A stretch of 64,000 nt of DNA from Symbiodinium natans (Eukaryota > Sar > Dinophyceae > Suessiales > Symbiodiniaceae). The notes under the pieces were generated by a model. The model was not told the origin of the DNA, searched no databases, and saw only the letters and a program-made list of their open reading frames with translations. Both the position numbers and the translations under genes were made by a program. Every line of letters begins with the position of its first letter. The first letter of the stretch is position 1. This document shows, piece by piece, positions 53,627 through 63,200 of this stretch. The stretch spans positions 55,001-119,000 of the forward strand of contig CAJNDS010002661.1 in assembly GCA_905221605.1 (NCBI GenBank). The letters are read 5' to 3'.

Positions 53627-56600
53627 TTAAAGATGCGCCTCCACAAACTCGTCGTTCGTCTGAAGCAGGTAGGTTGCTACGGACACGGGCTCCATCTCTC
53701 CATCAAGCAGCACCTGAACCACTGGCTCTGACACTGCCACCCCATAGCCCTCTCCATACTTCGGCTCTTCAAGCACAGTTCCCAGTACCCAGCCCACACG
53801 TCGCCCCCTGTACACCTGCACGGGCAAATCCTGGGAGAATCTTCTGCGAATCCGGTCGAGGCTGATGTCTTGATGCACCTTCTCCTCACCTTTGTTATGC
53901 TGAGTTCCTAAGCCCCCTCAAACAAGTGTACACTTTCAGTTCTATAGGGGAGTATAGTATCCCAAAAAGTGCAAAGTGTGCTCACTCAGCTACTGAGTCA
54001 CCTGATTCAGATCCACAGGTGACATCGAAGATGCCACAGGAGTGGAAGACTTTGGTGATCAAACCCGGCATCCAGGTACATGAGGCTGAGTCCCAGAAGA
54101 CGACGGGATCTCCATCTTGAAGAGCCTTGGGGACGAAATGTACCCTAAAAGTAGGGTTATACACCCTATACTACTACAATACTATAATCCCGATTAAGGA
54201 AATATGTCCCCAAGGAGCAGGATGCAAGTCGCTCAGGGGAACGTCCTTCCGCAGCTGCCTTCGCAAGCCCACCTCCACCGAGTAGCGGGGGAGCTGCTCC
54301 CAGGACCGAAATCGGCCAGAGCCACGGACGCTACCCTGAATCATGGTCTGGTGCGTGGAGGACCAATAAATCACCGGGGCGCGATCTTTGTAGACCTGTT
54401 GCCACGCAAGGGTGCGCTTCCAGCGGACGGGCTCCTCATTGTTGAGCTCCGCATCTTCGAGTTCGGCTTGCCCTCCCTCCCCGCTGTCTGCGTTGCCTTG
54501 GGGGTTGTTGTCCTCTTCGTCCTCCTCGTCGTCCTCCTCATTGTTGTCCTCCTTTTCCTCCTCCTCCTCCTCTTCTTCCGGCCTCTCCTCGTCGTCTTCC
54601 TTGGCTTCCATCGCCTTCCCAACGCCGCGCTCCAGGTCGAGGTCGCACTCACGCCACACTTGCAAAGAGCCCTGCGACCGAGACTTCTGGGATGCTGCAC
54701 CCCACTGGCCACTGCGGCTACCTTGGGGACGAAATGGACCCTAAAAGGGTTTACGGTCCATAGACCTTACTAGGGATTAGGGTGTATGACCCTACTTTTA
54801 GGGTACATTTCGTCCCCAAGGTACTGGCGCTGCTGCCCAAATGACGCAGCTGGGGCATGGGAGCTGCCTCAGCCTCGGTGATGTCTTGCACATCCACGGT
54901 GCTCAGATCCAGCGTCACACGCCGATGGCCCTTCCTTGGCTGCACAGCTTTCAGGGTTTAGGGCTGAGGGTTTAGGGTTTAGGGTGTTTTCACTGCTTTA
55001 CTGGACTTCGCTCGGTTGAGGTCGGTAGAAGGCTCAGGGGCTGAGGGTATGGCATGGCATGGCAAAGCTCAGGAAAGTTTCAGGTGGTTCAAGCGTTGGA
55101 TGAATCGGTCCGGCTCCACATGCCACCTTACCCGCACCTTCTTCGGCCCACTCTCCTCATCCAAGCTGGTTGTAGAACAGATCTGTCTGCGAGAGAAGGT
55201 GACCAAATGCAACTCTCCACCGGCATCCATGATGTTTGTGGTGCCACCCGTAGGCGGATTCAGTCGGTGTCTGCAGCGCAGGTAGACACAGCAGCAACAG
55301 AAGCAAGCCGCCAAGCATATGAGGACAATCGCCAGGTAGACGGCGTTAGCATGCGGCCGCGTCGCCTCAGAGTCCAGCATGCTGTTGAAGGGGACCTGCT
55401 GCGCCACCGCGAAGACGGACAAGTGGCTTGCCTGGCACCAAGTGCCGCTGCCGGCGACCGTGTCCCCACGGAGCAAAGCCATGCCTTCTGTCGACCAGGC
55501 CTGGTCATGAAGGTCATGCACTTTTCTATGGTGCGGCACTACTCGTTTCGAAGGAAAGGAAAGGAAACAACGGAATGCCGGAATCCCTTCACTTAAACCC
55601 TTCAGCCAGCGTTCTTCAAAGGAACCGACTCCATGAGGGACGCACCCTGCACCTTTTGTCTTGTCTTAAACTCTAAACCCTTAACACAACCTACAACCTG
55701 CTTCAACCTACAACCTGCTTCGCGAAGTCGAAGTAGACACAGGTGTCTCCATCATTGGGCGGAGCTTCCTGACACTCGAGACTGCACCCCTTAATTTCCC
55801 AAAAGAAGGCGACTCGATGCGAGCAGAACACATGATTCTGCATAGAATGCCAGTTGCAAGAGTTGCGTGGGCTTCAAAGTTGCGCAGTGAGCTGGCAGTT
55901 TACAAAACAGGGTTGAAGTGCAACCACGCCTGAAATCTGAGCAGTATGGGCTCCGAGAGGTTGGAAACGTTCGCCATGGCCAACTCGCCCGCTCGCTCCT
56001 CTCTCTGGTTCTTTTTGTAGGGAATGCGGGGCTTCGGGTTTGGGGTGGCGTTTAAGGTGAATGAGGTACCCTATATAATCCCTTAGAAGGTTTGCATAGT
56101 GCCCTCATTCCTTTATTCCCTACAGAAAGAACCAGGGGGTCCTGTATCAGCGAGATCTCCAGGATGCGAGAGGTCAAGAGAACTGGCTGGCTTTGCTGAC
56201 TCTGCATGGCCTGGGTCACGAAGCCAGAGAGGGGCGGCAAGTTACGTGCGCATGCGTGCGTGTTTTGGCTCGATCGTGGATTCTTATAGGTCTTCTGACT
56301 CGAGCACGCCGGACATTAACAAGAGTGATCGAGTAGCTGTGGTCGACTCCTCGTTGAGTGGCATTAGGGTCATCATGACATTCCCCTCTGCTTCCAGATT
56401 TTGCACCAGGTCTCTTGGGAGCACAGTGGCAAAGCTGTCCTCACTTGGGTGCGGAGTCACTTGCTGACCTACTGGTGCTTCCTGGACGCCAAACCCTAAA
56501 CCCTAAACCCAAACCCTAAACCCTAAACCTAACAGGCAAAAAAGTTCAAGAGACCTTTTTTGTGTTAGTTTTTGGCCAGCGAAGCTTCCGACTCGCTGGC

Positions 56601-59600
56601 TTGAAGTTCAAAGACCACGTTGCCCTCGGCGCCCTCGGTGCTTTGGCTGTCCAACCTTACAACCGTGACGTTGCCCAGCGGGGTCTCCAGTTGCACGGTC
56701 TCCTTCCCTAGGATGGAGATGAAACCCCTCTGAAAAATATTGCTAAACATGATGCCCTGAAACCGAATAAGGGACATATGAAACAGTTCGGGCCTAACTA
56801 CAATCTCCTTAAACCCAATAAGGGAAAACGTGAAATACCGCAAGGGCCGAGCTTCCCATGGTCAAAGCAGAGAACGCGCTCTGCATGGCTGCGGTCATCA
56901 CGGTGCCCTGCAGGCTGGAGACGCTCTCAGGCAGCAGCAGGGAGCCTCTGAGCGTGGTTGTGGTACCTTACTTCTCTAATCTTCGCTAACAACCAAGGGA
57001 CAACAAAAGGTTAAACTTTACTTTTCCTACTAAATAAGGAAACCGTTTCCAGGAAACCCAAAAAAACTCAAAGTTCAGCTGTTGGAGAAGTAAGGTGCTG
57101 GTGCTGCTGGTGCTACTTGTGCTACTGGAGAAGCTGCTACTGGTGGACGTCCTGGTGTTTGAGGGGTTTAGGGTTTAGGGTTAAGGGTTTAGGCTTTAAG
57201 CTTTAGGCTTTAGGGTTTAGGGGCTGGTGGGTGGACGTCCTGGTGTTCATGGTGCTGCTCGAGCTCGTGACGAAAGTACGGCTGGTGCTTTCAGTCCTCG
57301 TGAACGTCGACGTCGTTGTCGCCGTCGTCGTCGATGTCGTTGTTGTCAGGTTTGTGCCTGACGTTGTTGTCACCGTCGTCCAGGTTGTGGTTGCAGTTGT
57401 CGATGTCGTTGTTGTCAGGTTTGTGCCTGACGTCGTTGTCGCTGTCGTCCAGGTTGTGGTTGCAGTCGTCGAGGTGCTACTGGTCATGGTACCGTTCAAT
57501 TGCAGCACACCCATGTCAAAGGTCCAGAGGTCTTGGAGCCTTGTTCCCCCGGCACTGCCACCATGCACCCAGAGAGCTCCCGAGCCATTGGTGTCAGCAC
57601 CCGGGTCCCAGGCAACTACTTGGCCACGTCGCCCTGTGGGAGCTCCCGGATCCAAAATCTGGGTCCACCGTTCCTCCTGCACATGAAACCTCCAGGTCCT
57701 TAGCATCCCAGGAGAGGTCCGGCGGTTGCTGTAGGACAAGATTGTAGTAACTTTAGGGTTTAGGGTTTAGGGTTTAGGGTTTAGGGTTTAGGGTTTAGGA
57801 CTGAGTGTGGAAGCATGAGCATCATGAGGCCGATGAATGAGCTCAGGATCAACTTGGCGTTGCCCGAGACAGATGTCGGACAAGAATCACAGGACCAACG
57901 CGACACCCTTCATCAACACATTTCCCTGCCCGAAATAAGCTATACTCCCTGTTGCTTTAGGTGCTCAAGGCTAACCCTAAACCCTAAACCCGAAACCTTT
58001 TTGCCGCTGGACTAAACCCTTGGACTGAAACCCTAAACCCTAAACCCTAAACCCTAAACCCTAAACCCTAAACCCTAAACCCTAAACCCTAAACCCTGTT
58101 CCAGACCAACAGCAAGCCGGGGATCGTTAGCCTCCTTCCATGGCCACCGGCAGTGATCCACAGCGCCCTGTCGTTCATGTCCCAAGCCTTGGGGACCAAA
58201 ATGAGCCCTAAAAGGGTTTAGGGTTCATACTGCCTTCAGGGTTTAGGGTTTAGGGTTTAGGGTTTAGGGTGTAGGGTTTAGGGTTAGGGCCTTCATGTAG
58301 GGCTGATAGTAGTATAGGGCATATAGCCCTAAAAGGGCTGATGGTTCACATTGCCTTGAAACAGGGTTTATAGTGGTATAGGGTATATGGCCCTAAAAGG
58401 GTTTATGGTTCATATTACCTCAAATAGAGTTTATAGTAGTATAGGGTATATAATTTCCTGAAAAGGGTTTGTGGTTCATAGTACCTTACTAGGAATTATA
58501 GTAGTATAGGGTATCCTTGGGGACCAAATGTACCCCAAAAGGGTTTATGGTTCATACTGCCTTAATAAGAATCATAGTCCTAAAGGGTCACATAACCCTG
58601 AAAGGGTTTATGGTTCATATACCTCAAAATAGGGTTTTTAGTAGTATAGGGGTCTATGACCCCGGTTTAGGGTTTAGGGTTTAGGGTTTAGGGTTTAGGG
58701 TTTAGGGTTTAGGGTTTAGGGGTTCATCTGGCCCCCAAGGGGCAGCTGCCAGGTCGTGTCTCGGACCCAGTCGGTCACTGACCAGCGTCCAGGTTCCCTG
58801 AAACTTCCAAAGGTCCTGGGACTTGGAGGTTCGGTTTAGGGTTTAGGGGGAGGTTTGGGGTTTAGGGTTTAGGGTTTAGGGTTTCGGGTTTAGGGTTTAG
58901 GGTTTAGGGAGATAAGCCCCTAGAAGGGCTTCTGATTCATATACCGCAATAGGACTTCTAGTCTATAGGGTATAGGACCCCAATTTTGGGGGTACTGGGA
59001 GGTTCAGAGAAGCCCCTATTGGGGTACTTAAGGGGCCGCAAAAAGTGGGTTCTAACTAAACTTACAAGTTATAAGTGGTGACTAAGTACCCTGAACCTCC
59101 CAGTCCTGGTAGCGTCGGCCGGCTCTGCCACCGTAGACCCAGAAGCTTTGGTCCACTGCATCCCAAGCCACCACGTGCTCCGAGCGCGCGCTGGGGCCGC
59201 CGCTGCCGCTACCTTGTGGACCACATGAACCCTAAATTGGGGTATATATACCCTATACTGCTAGAATCCCTGTTAAGGAAATATGAACCATAAACCCTTT
59301 TAGGGTTAGATATCCCCATACTACTAAAAAACCCTAGTTTGAGGCATAAGAACCATAAACCCCTTTAAAGGGTTCACTATTCATCCCCAAGGTGCTGGAC
59401 ACGAAGATCCAGGAGTTCATCTGAAACTTCCAGAGTTCGTCGCTTCGGCCCCCGAGAACCTCCCCTCCGAAGATGACCAGCGCGTCGCTGTCCTTGGCCC
59501 ACTGTTGGGGTTTAGGGTTTAGGGTTTAGGGTTTAGGGTTTAGGGTTTAGGGTTTAGGGCTAATGACCATGTTTGCTCCTTTTAGGGGTTCAAGCATCCA

Positions 59601-60250
59601 TAAGCAAGTAAAATGCTTTTCAACAAATGACCCAGTGTCACTGGCCCAGGCCGCGGCGTGGTCCTTCCGCGGTGCGGGGGCGCCATCTTCCCCATCATGG
59701 ACCAAGGTCCACCCCGAATCGAACTTCCAGAGGTCTCCCAGAAGGCCGCCATCATATCCCCCATGTATCCTTAGCTGCTGAGTTCATAGGCCCCCCAAGA
59801 AAGGTGCGCTTTCAGTTCTAAAGGGGATTAAGAGTACCCCAAACAGTAAAAAGTGTACTCACTCAGCTACGAAGTATCCAAAGGGCCTCGCCCTTCGGAT
59901 CCCAGCAGGCCACGTGGGATTCGCGGCCCCGGGGCGCGGGCGTTAGCGCTGGGCCGGCCACTGCAAACCACGTGCTGACCTGGGGGTCGAATCTCCACAG
60001 CTCCGAGGAGTAGGTCGAGCCATCAAAGCCCCCATGCATCCAAAACCTATACTGAACTTGGCACAGCAAAATTAGAATTTTTTGCCGTTCCTGAGGGATT
60101 ATAACCAAAAATTATATAACTTATTTCCAAGTACCCCCTAAGACACCCCTGGTTCCCCCATGCGGCTGCGTGCTTCGAGCGCCCAGACGGCACCGGCACC
60201 TCGTCCTCTGTGACGAGCTGCCAGCGGTCTGTGAAGGCCCAGGCGAGCAC
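53627..60250 (-). CDS. Kelch-repeat / GAIN-GPS / single-pass membrane protein (20 exons)
   Basis: Predicted cell-surface protein. Exons in transcript order: about 60250-60147, 60046-59879, 59769-59649, 59501-59396, 59212-59106, 58815-58747, 58187-58132, 57728-57240, 57151-57099, 56966-56848, 56756-56589, 56481-56308, 56210-56133, 56010-55930, 55789-55715, 55500 to about 55095, about 54947-54825, 54721-54219, 54125-54002, 53889-53627 (TAA). Phases agree at every resolved junction (3285 nt below the first exon). At least five Kelch units carry H-x-x-A-W and GG motifs (HVACWDPKGEALWIHGGYDG). A Thr/Ser-rich stalk follows, then a GAIN-like region (NVSNLSEPILLRF, CVYFDFAKQAWSTEG) with GPS motif GTWCQASHLSVFAV. 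The membrane helix is NAVYLAIVLICLAACF. An acidic cytoplasmic tail bears repeated small beta-type segments (APVIYWSS, DPVVFWDSASCTWMPG, QVYRGRRVGWVLG). The start is not found. Adhesion-receptor-like autoproteolysis is inference. Confidence 0.87.
53890..54001 (-). mobile_element. Introner-like intron, AGCTGAGTGAGCACAC family
   Basis: A 112-bp GT-AG intron. Arms GTAGCTGAGT and ACTCAGC are inverted. Internal words ACTGAAAG and TTTTTGGG are shared with intron 59770-59878 of the same gene. GTGA at both junctions. Confidence 0.75.
54126..54218 (-). mobile_element. Introner-like intron, CCTTGGGGAC family
   Basis: A 93-bp GC-AG intron with arms CCTTGGGGACGAAATG and ATGTCCCCAAGG. GCTC at both junctions joins HPA-LQDGDPVVF in phase. 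Confidence 0.8.
54219..54721 (-). CDS. Acidic linker exon of the Kelch gene
   Basis: Contains an uninterrupted Glu/Asp/Asn tract (KAMEAKEDDEERPEEEEEEE onward) and then a folded-looking segment VYKDRAPVIYWSSTHQTMIQ. Related text recurs in the next two exons, so the tail may hold three small SH3- or Tudor-like units. This assignment is tentative. Confidence 0.8.
54722..54824 (-). mobile_element. Introner-like intron, CCTTGGGGAC family, near-perfect palindrome
   Basis: A 103-bp GT-AG intron with arms TACCTTGGGGACGAAATG and its exact complement, then CCCTAAAAG and its inverted partner. Inserted at CCA|GTAGC, the same context as 59213-59395. Confidence 0.82.
55095..55500 (-). CDS. GPS motif and membrane-helix exon of the Kelch gene
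   Basis: Reads AWSTEGMALLRGD, then GTWCQASHLSVFAVAQQ. The W-C and C-x-x-x-S-H-L-S arrangement matches a GPS motif, although the usual second cysteine two residues after the first is replaced by alanine here (WCQASHL). The helix is followed by CCCCVYLRCRHR, a cysteine cluster that could be palmitoylated. The lower boundary is either a GC donor at 55094 or a GT donor at 55131; both keep a frame. Confidence 0.8.
56011..56132 (-). mobile_element. Inverted-repeat introner, GTAGGGAATGAGGGAAT family (Kelch gene)
   Basis: A 122-bp GT-AG intron joining QDPL-NQREERAGEL in phase. The arms extend beyond both splice sites (CTG|GTTCTT and AAAAAG|AACCAG), so the nine exon bases CTG-AACCAG appear to derive from the element itself. 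Confidence 0.82.
56757..56847 (-). mobile_element. Introner-like intron, CCCTTATTGGGTTTAAGG family
   Basis: A 91-bp GC-AG intron in the GAIN-like region. The internal unit CCCTTATTGGGTTTAAGG is shared with channel intron 3836-4169. Confidence 0.7.
56967..57098 (-). mobile_element. Introner-like intron, CCTTACTTCTCC family
   Basis: A 132-bp GC-AG intron in the stalk. Arms ACCTTACTTCTC and GGAGAAGTAAGGT. The interior CCTACTAAATAAGGAAACC is shared with channel introns 1936-2072 and 4441-4549. Confidence 0.8.
57152..57239 (-). other. Intron flanked by an 18-bp direct repeat of coding sequence
   Basis: GGTGGACGTCCTGGTGTT occurs at 57142-57159 and again at 57230-57247, across both splice junctions. 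The intron (88 bp, GA-AG) consists mostly of TTTAGGG-like repeats between the two copies. Confidence 0.8.
57240..57728 (-). CDS. Last Kelch unit and Thr-rich stalk exon
   Basis: Carries MLRTWRFHVQEERWTQILDP, GALWVHGGSAGGTRLQDLW and then about 80 residues of Thr/Ser repeats (TTATTTWTTATTTSGTNLTT twice). Likely a heavily O-glycosylated stalk. A 16-codon repeat within it explains the open antisense frames. Confidence 0.85.
58188..58746 (-). mobile_element. Introner-like intron, CCTTGGGGAC family, internally expanded
   Basis: A 559-bp GC-AG intron with terminal CCTTGGGGACC and its partner. The interior has five or six diverged copies of the unit CCCTAAAAGGGTTTATGGTT followed by ATAGTAGTATAGGG, plus TTTAGGG arrays. 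It joins RHDLA-AWDMNDR in phase. Confidence 0.75.
58816..59105 (-). mobile_element. Intron with CTGGGAGGTTCAG inverted repeat and TTTAGGG filler
   Basis: A 290-bp GA-AG intron within a Kelch unit (RRYQ-DLWKF). It contains an inverted pair around 58994-59007 and 59092-59104 enclosing GGGGTACTTAAGGGG, then an AAGGGCTTCTG unit (also near 750) and TTTAGGG arrays. Confidence 0.7.
59213..59395 (-). mobile_element. Introner-like intron, CCTTGGGGA family
   Basis: A 183-bp GC-AG intron at CCA|GTAGC. Arms CCTTGTGGACCACATGAACC and GAATAGTGAACC-type text ending CCCCAAGG. The interior has the CCCTAAAAGGG-type words. Confidence 0.75.
59770..59878 (-). mobile_element. Introner-like intron, AGCTGAGTGAGTACAC family, GA donor
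   Basis: A 109-bp GA-AG intron within a Kelch unit (EALW-IHGG). Same arms and internal words as 53890-54001. GATAC at both junctions. Confidence 0.78.
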
Positions 60251-63200
60251 GCAGGCGCCCAGCCTGTGAATAAGGCAGAGCTCTTGCATGGTCCTGGGCG
60301 CACACGATGCGCACGCCCCCCCACCCCTCCCCCCCCCGGCGCCTTGAGCCAACAGCTTTAAGCGCGTTGAATAGATAGCCCTTGCACCTTCGAACCAGAG
60401 GCTCTCTGCCGCCAGCGTCCGGCAATACAGAAACCTAATGCACCAGGCTATGAACGGCAACCCTAAACCCTGAAACCTAAGCCCTAAACCCAAAAGTCTC
60501 TCCTCTGGTCGGTTGTGCAAGACGCGGCTCGGGTCATTTTTTCCCCAGTGCGTCTGGCATCCGCAGCTCGGGTTCGTTGTCCATGGCCAGCGCGGGCGTG
60601 TTGCAAGGACGGGCATTTCCTGCACGACGTACCCTGAACCCTAAACCCGAAGCCCTAAACCCTAAGCCCTAAACCCTAAACCCTAAACCTTTTTAGGGCT
60701 TAGGGCTTTAACCTGGGCTTTAACCTGGGCTGGCTGTTGCTTACCACCATGAGCCTCCAAGGAGACTTTTCTATGCTGGGGGAGAATAAAGCCACTGGAG
60801 ACAGGTTGCCGTGCGCGTAGTTCTGGGGTTTAGGGTTTAGGGTTTAGGGATTAGGGATTAGGGTTTAGGGTTTAGGTCTCGAGTGACAGTGGTTTCATGG
60901 TTTAACTGCATGAACCGTGGTGATAACATCCTGTGCAAATGAGTGTAATGCCTATCTGACTGCGGCACCGCCGTTCTGGCAGGTCTCTTATGCGACAGCG
61001 AAAACAGCCAAAAACCCTAAACCCCCCACACCCCCAAAACAGCCAAAAACCCTAAAGCCTAATCTCCCCCAAACCCCAAAACCCTGGAACCCTTTTTGCA
61101 GGTCTCTTGCAGCCAGCCGGGCTAGAGTTCAGCCTGAAACCCAAAACCCTAAAACCCTGAAACCCCAAAACCCGAAAAACCCAAAAACCCTAAAAACCCT
61201 ACAATCCCTGAAACCCCTAAAAACCCTAAACACCAAAAAAACCCAAAAACCCTCTGAACCCTAAAAGCCCTAAAACCCTTAAAACCCTCTAAACCCAAAA
61301 AAACCTGCAACCCGAAACCCTGAAAGCCCTAAAACCCTAAAAACCCTCTAAACCCAAAAATCCTGAAACCCTAAACCCTGAAAACCCTAAATACCCTCTC
61401 AACCCTCTAAACCCTCTAAACCCTAAGAACCCTGAAACCCTAACAACAAATGTAGCGAAGTGGCTTCGGGCAGTCGATCCACTGCAGCGCCAGCGCCGAT
61501 GCTCCGTGCTTCGGTCTTAGCAGAAAATAAGCAAAAAGGAAAACTCAGCCAAGGTTTGGGGGTTTCACTGTTTAGGGCTTAGGGTTTAGGGTGAGTTTAG
61601 GGCTTAAGGTTGAGGGTTTTGGGGTACCTAGACCCCCAAGGTATGTCAAAAACACACACACAACACCTATGAGCAGGTCATTGTTTGCATACTTTGGGGG
61701 TTTACTCTTCGCTCTCTCTCTCTGAGTCTGAGCCACTGAGCGCTTTGGGGGCTTGGGTGCACTGAATTATGCAAGCTGTGTCGCCTGTGCCCGTGTCGTC
61801 ACGGTGCTTGTGGCGTATGGGCTAAACAGAATCCTGACTGTAATCCCATTTCGGGGCTCCAGTTTTTGTTTTAGGGCACTCTCCAGAATTAGTCTATTTG
61901 CAAAAATAGAAAATAGTCGCATTATAGTTTATTTGCATAGACAGACAAGGGAAATCAAGGTCATTTGAGAGCTTAGCGTTAGTCTAGCGTATCCGCGAGA
62001 GCTAAGCTTCAAGACTATTCTATGGGCTATTTCGATCAAATAAGTAATTGTCAGGAAATTTGTATAATTAATCGTCAGAAAATAGTCTTGTCGGGTTAGG
62101 GTTGAGGGTTTTGGAAGGTTCGGCTGCGGGGGCATGCCCAATCTGGCGAGTTTCAGGGTTCAGTGGCCGATATGGTGGGCTTCCGGCACCAGCAATTGAG
62201 AGGGGGTAAGGTTACACTCGTGTCACGTGTCCCTTGAGGCTCACCAGGCCTCTGACATATTCTCGAACTGCAGGGCCCGTGTGAGATGCCCAAGCACCTG
62301 AAAAGTGGATGTCATGGCTTTCACACGTACGCTAACTTAGGAGGGGGGGGGGGGCAGCAAAACAGAAAACTCCGGGGCCACAACCACACTACGCGATCCT
62401 TTCGTTTTCTGTAAGCTAGCACACACACACACATCCACATCCACATCCACATCCACATCCACACGCACCCACCCTGGACGAATGAAAACAAGCTACATTA
62501 CGTGATGATTCTGCGTAGCTTTTCCGCCATTTACTAGGTTCGGTCGCGCAGGTAACATGGTACCTCCCCTCAAAAAAAGGCATTAGACGCATGTGCAAGA
62601 CGGAGCCCAAGAGCATCCACAATCGCCTGAACCAATTAGGCATCTCAGCCCCGCCACCACCTCGATCAGCGGTGGCAGCTGAAGCTGAGCCAAATCACCG
62701 GAAACAACAACGGCAGCTCACCTACCCCTTACAGCTTGAAAGCTTGAAGCTCCAATGAGTCCTTGTACTAGGACAGAGGGCCTCTGGTGCATCCCAGGAA
62801 AGCAAGGTAAGAGGACTCCCCATAAACCGAACATCACCCATCAGCGCTCTCCTTTGCAAAAGGAGCCATGCTGAGTCAGACCTAACGAGGGATGAGTTGG
62901 AGGAAGTTTTGAGTGAATTGGGGTCTCAAGATAAGCACTAGTAGCTTAAACGCTCAAGGACTCGATGGCTTTTAGTTGCGTTGCCTGCATTCTCTGGCCA
63001 AACATCGTCTGCTGGCGCAAAGTCCCGCTATGCCCCAAAACGCCCCCAACTCCAAACCCTCTTTTGACATCCTGAAGACCAAACTGGCACAAACCCCAAA
63101 CCGCTAAGACTCGGGCTCTGCTGCATTCTACAACAACAACACCCTTTTTTGCTCGGATCCGCCTGTGTCATGTTCTCTAGCTTGCCGCATCTCCTTCAAG

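Noticed and set aside
57231-57747. Plus-strand Val/Ser-rich ORFs
   Set aside because: Antisense of the Thr-rich stalk; the minus frame continues Kelch motifs and matches neighbouring exons in phase.
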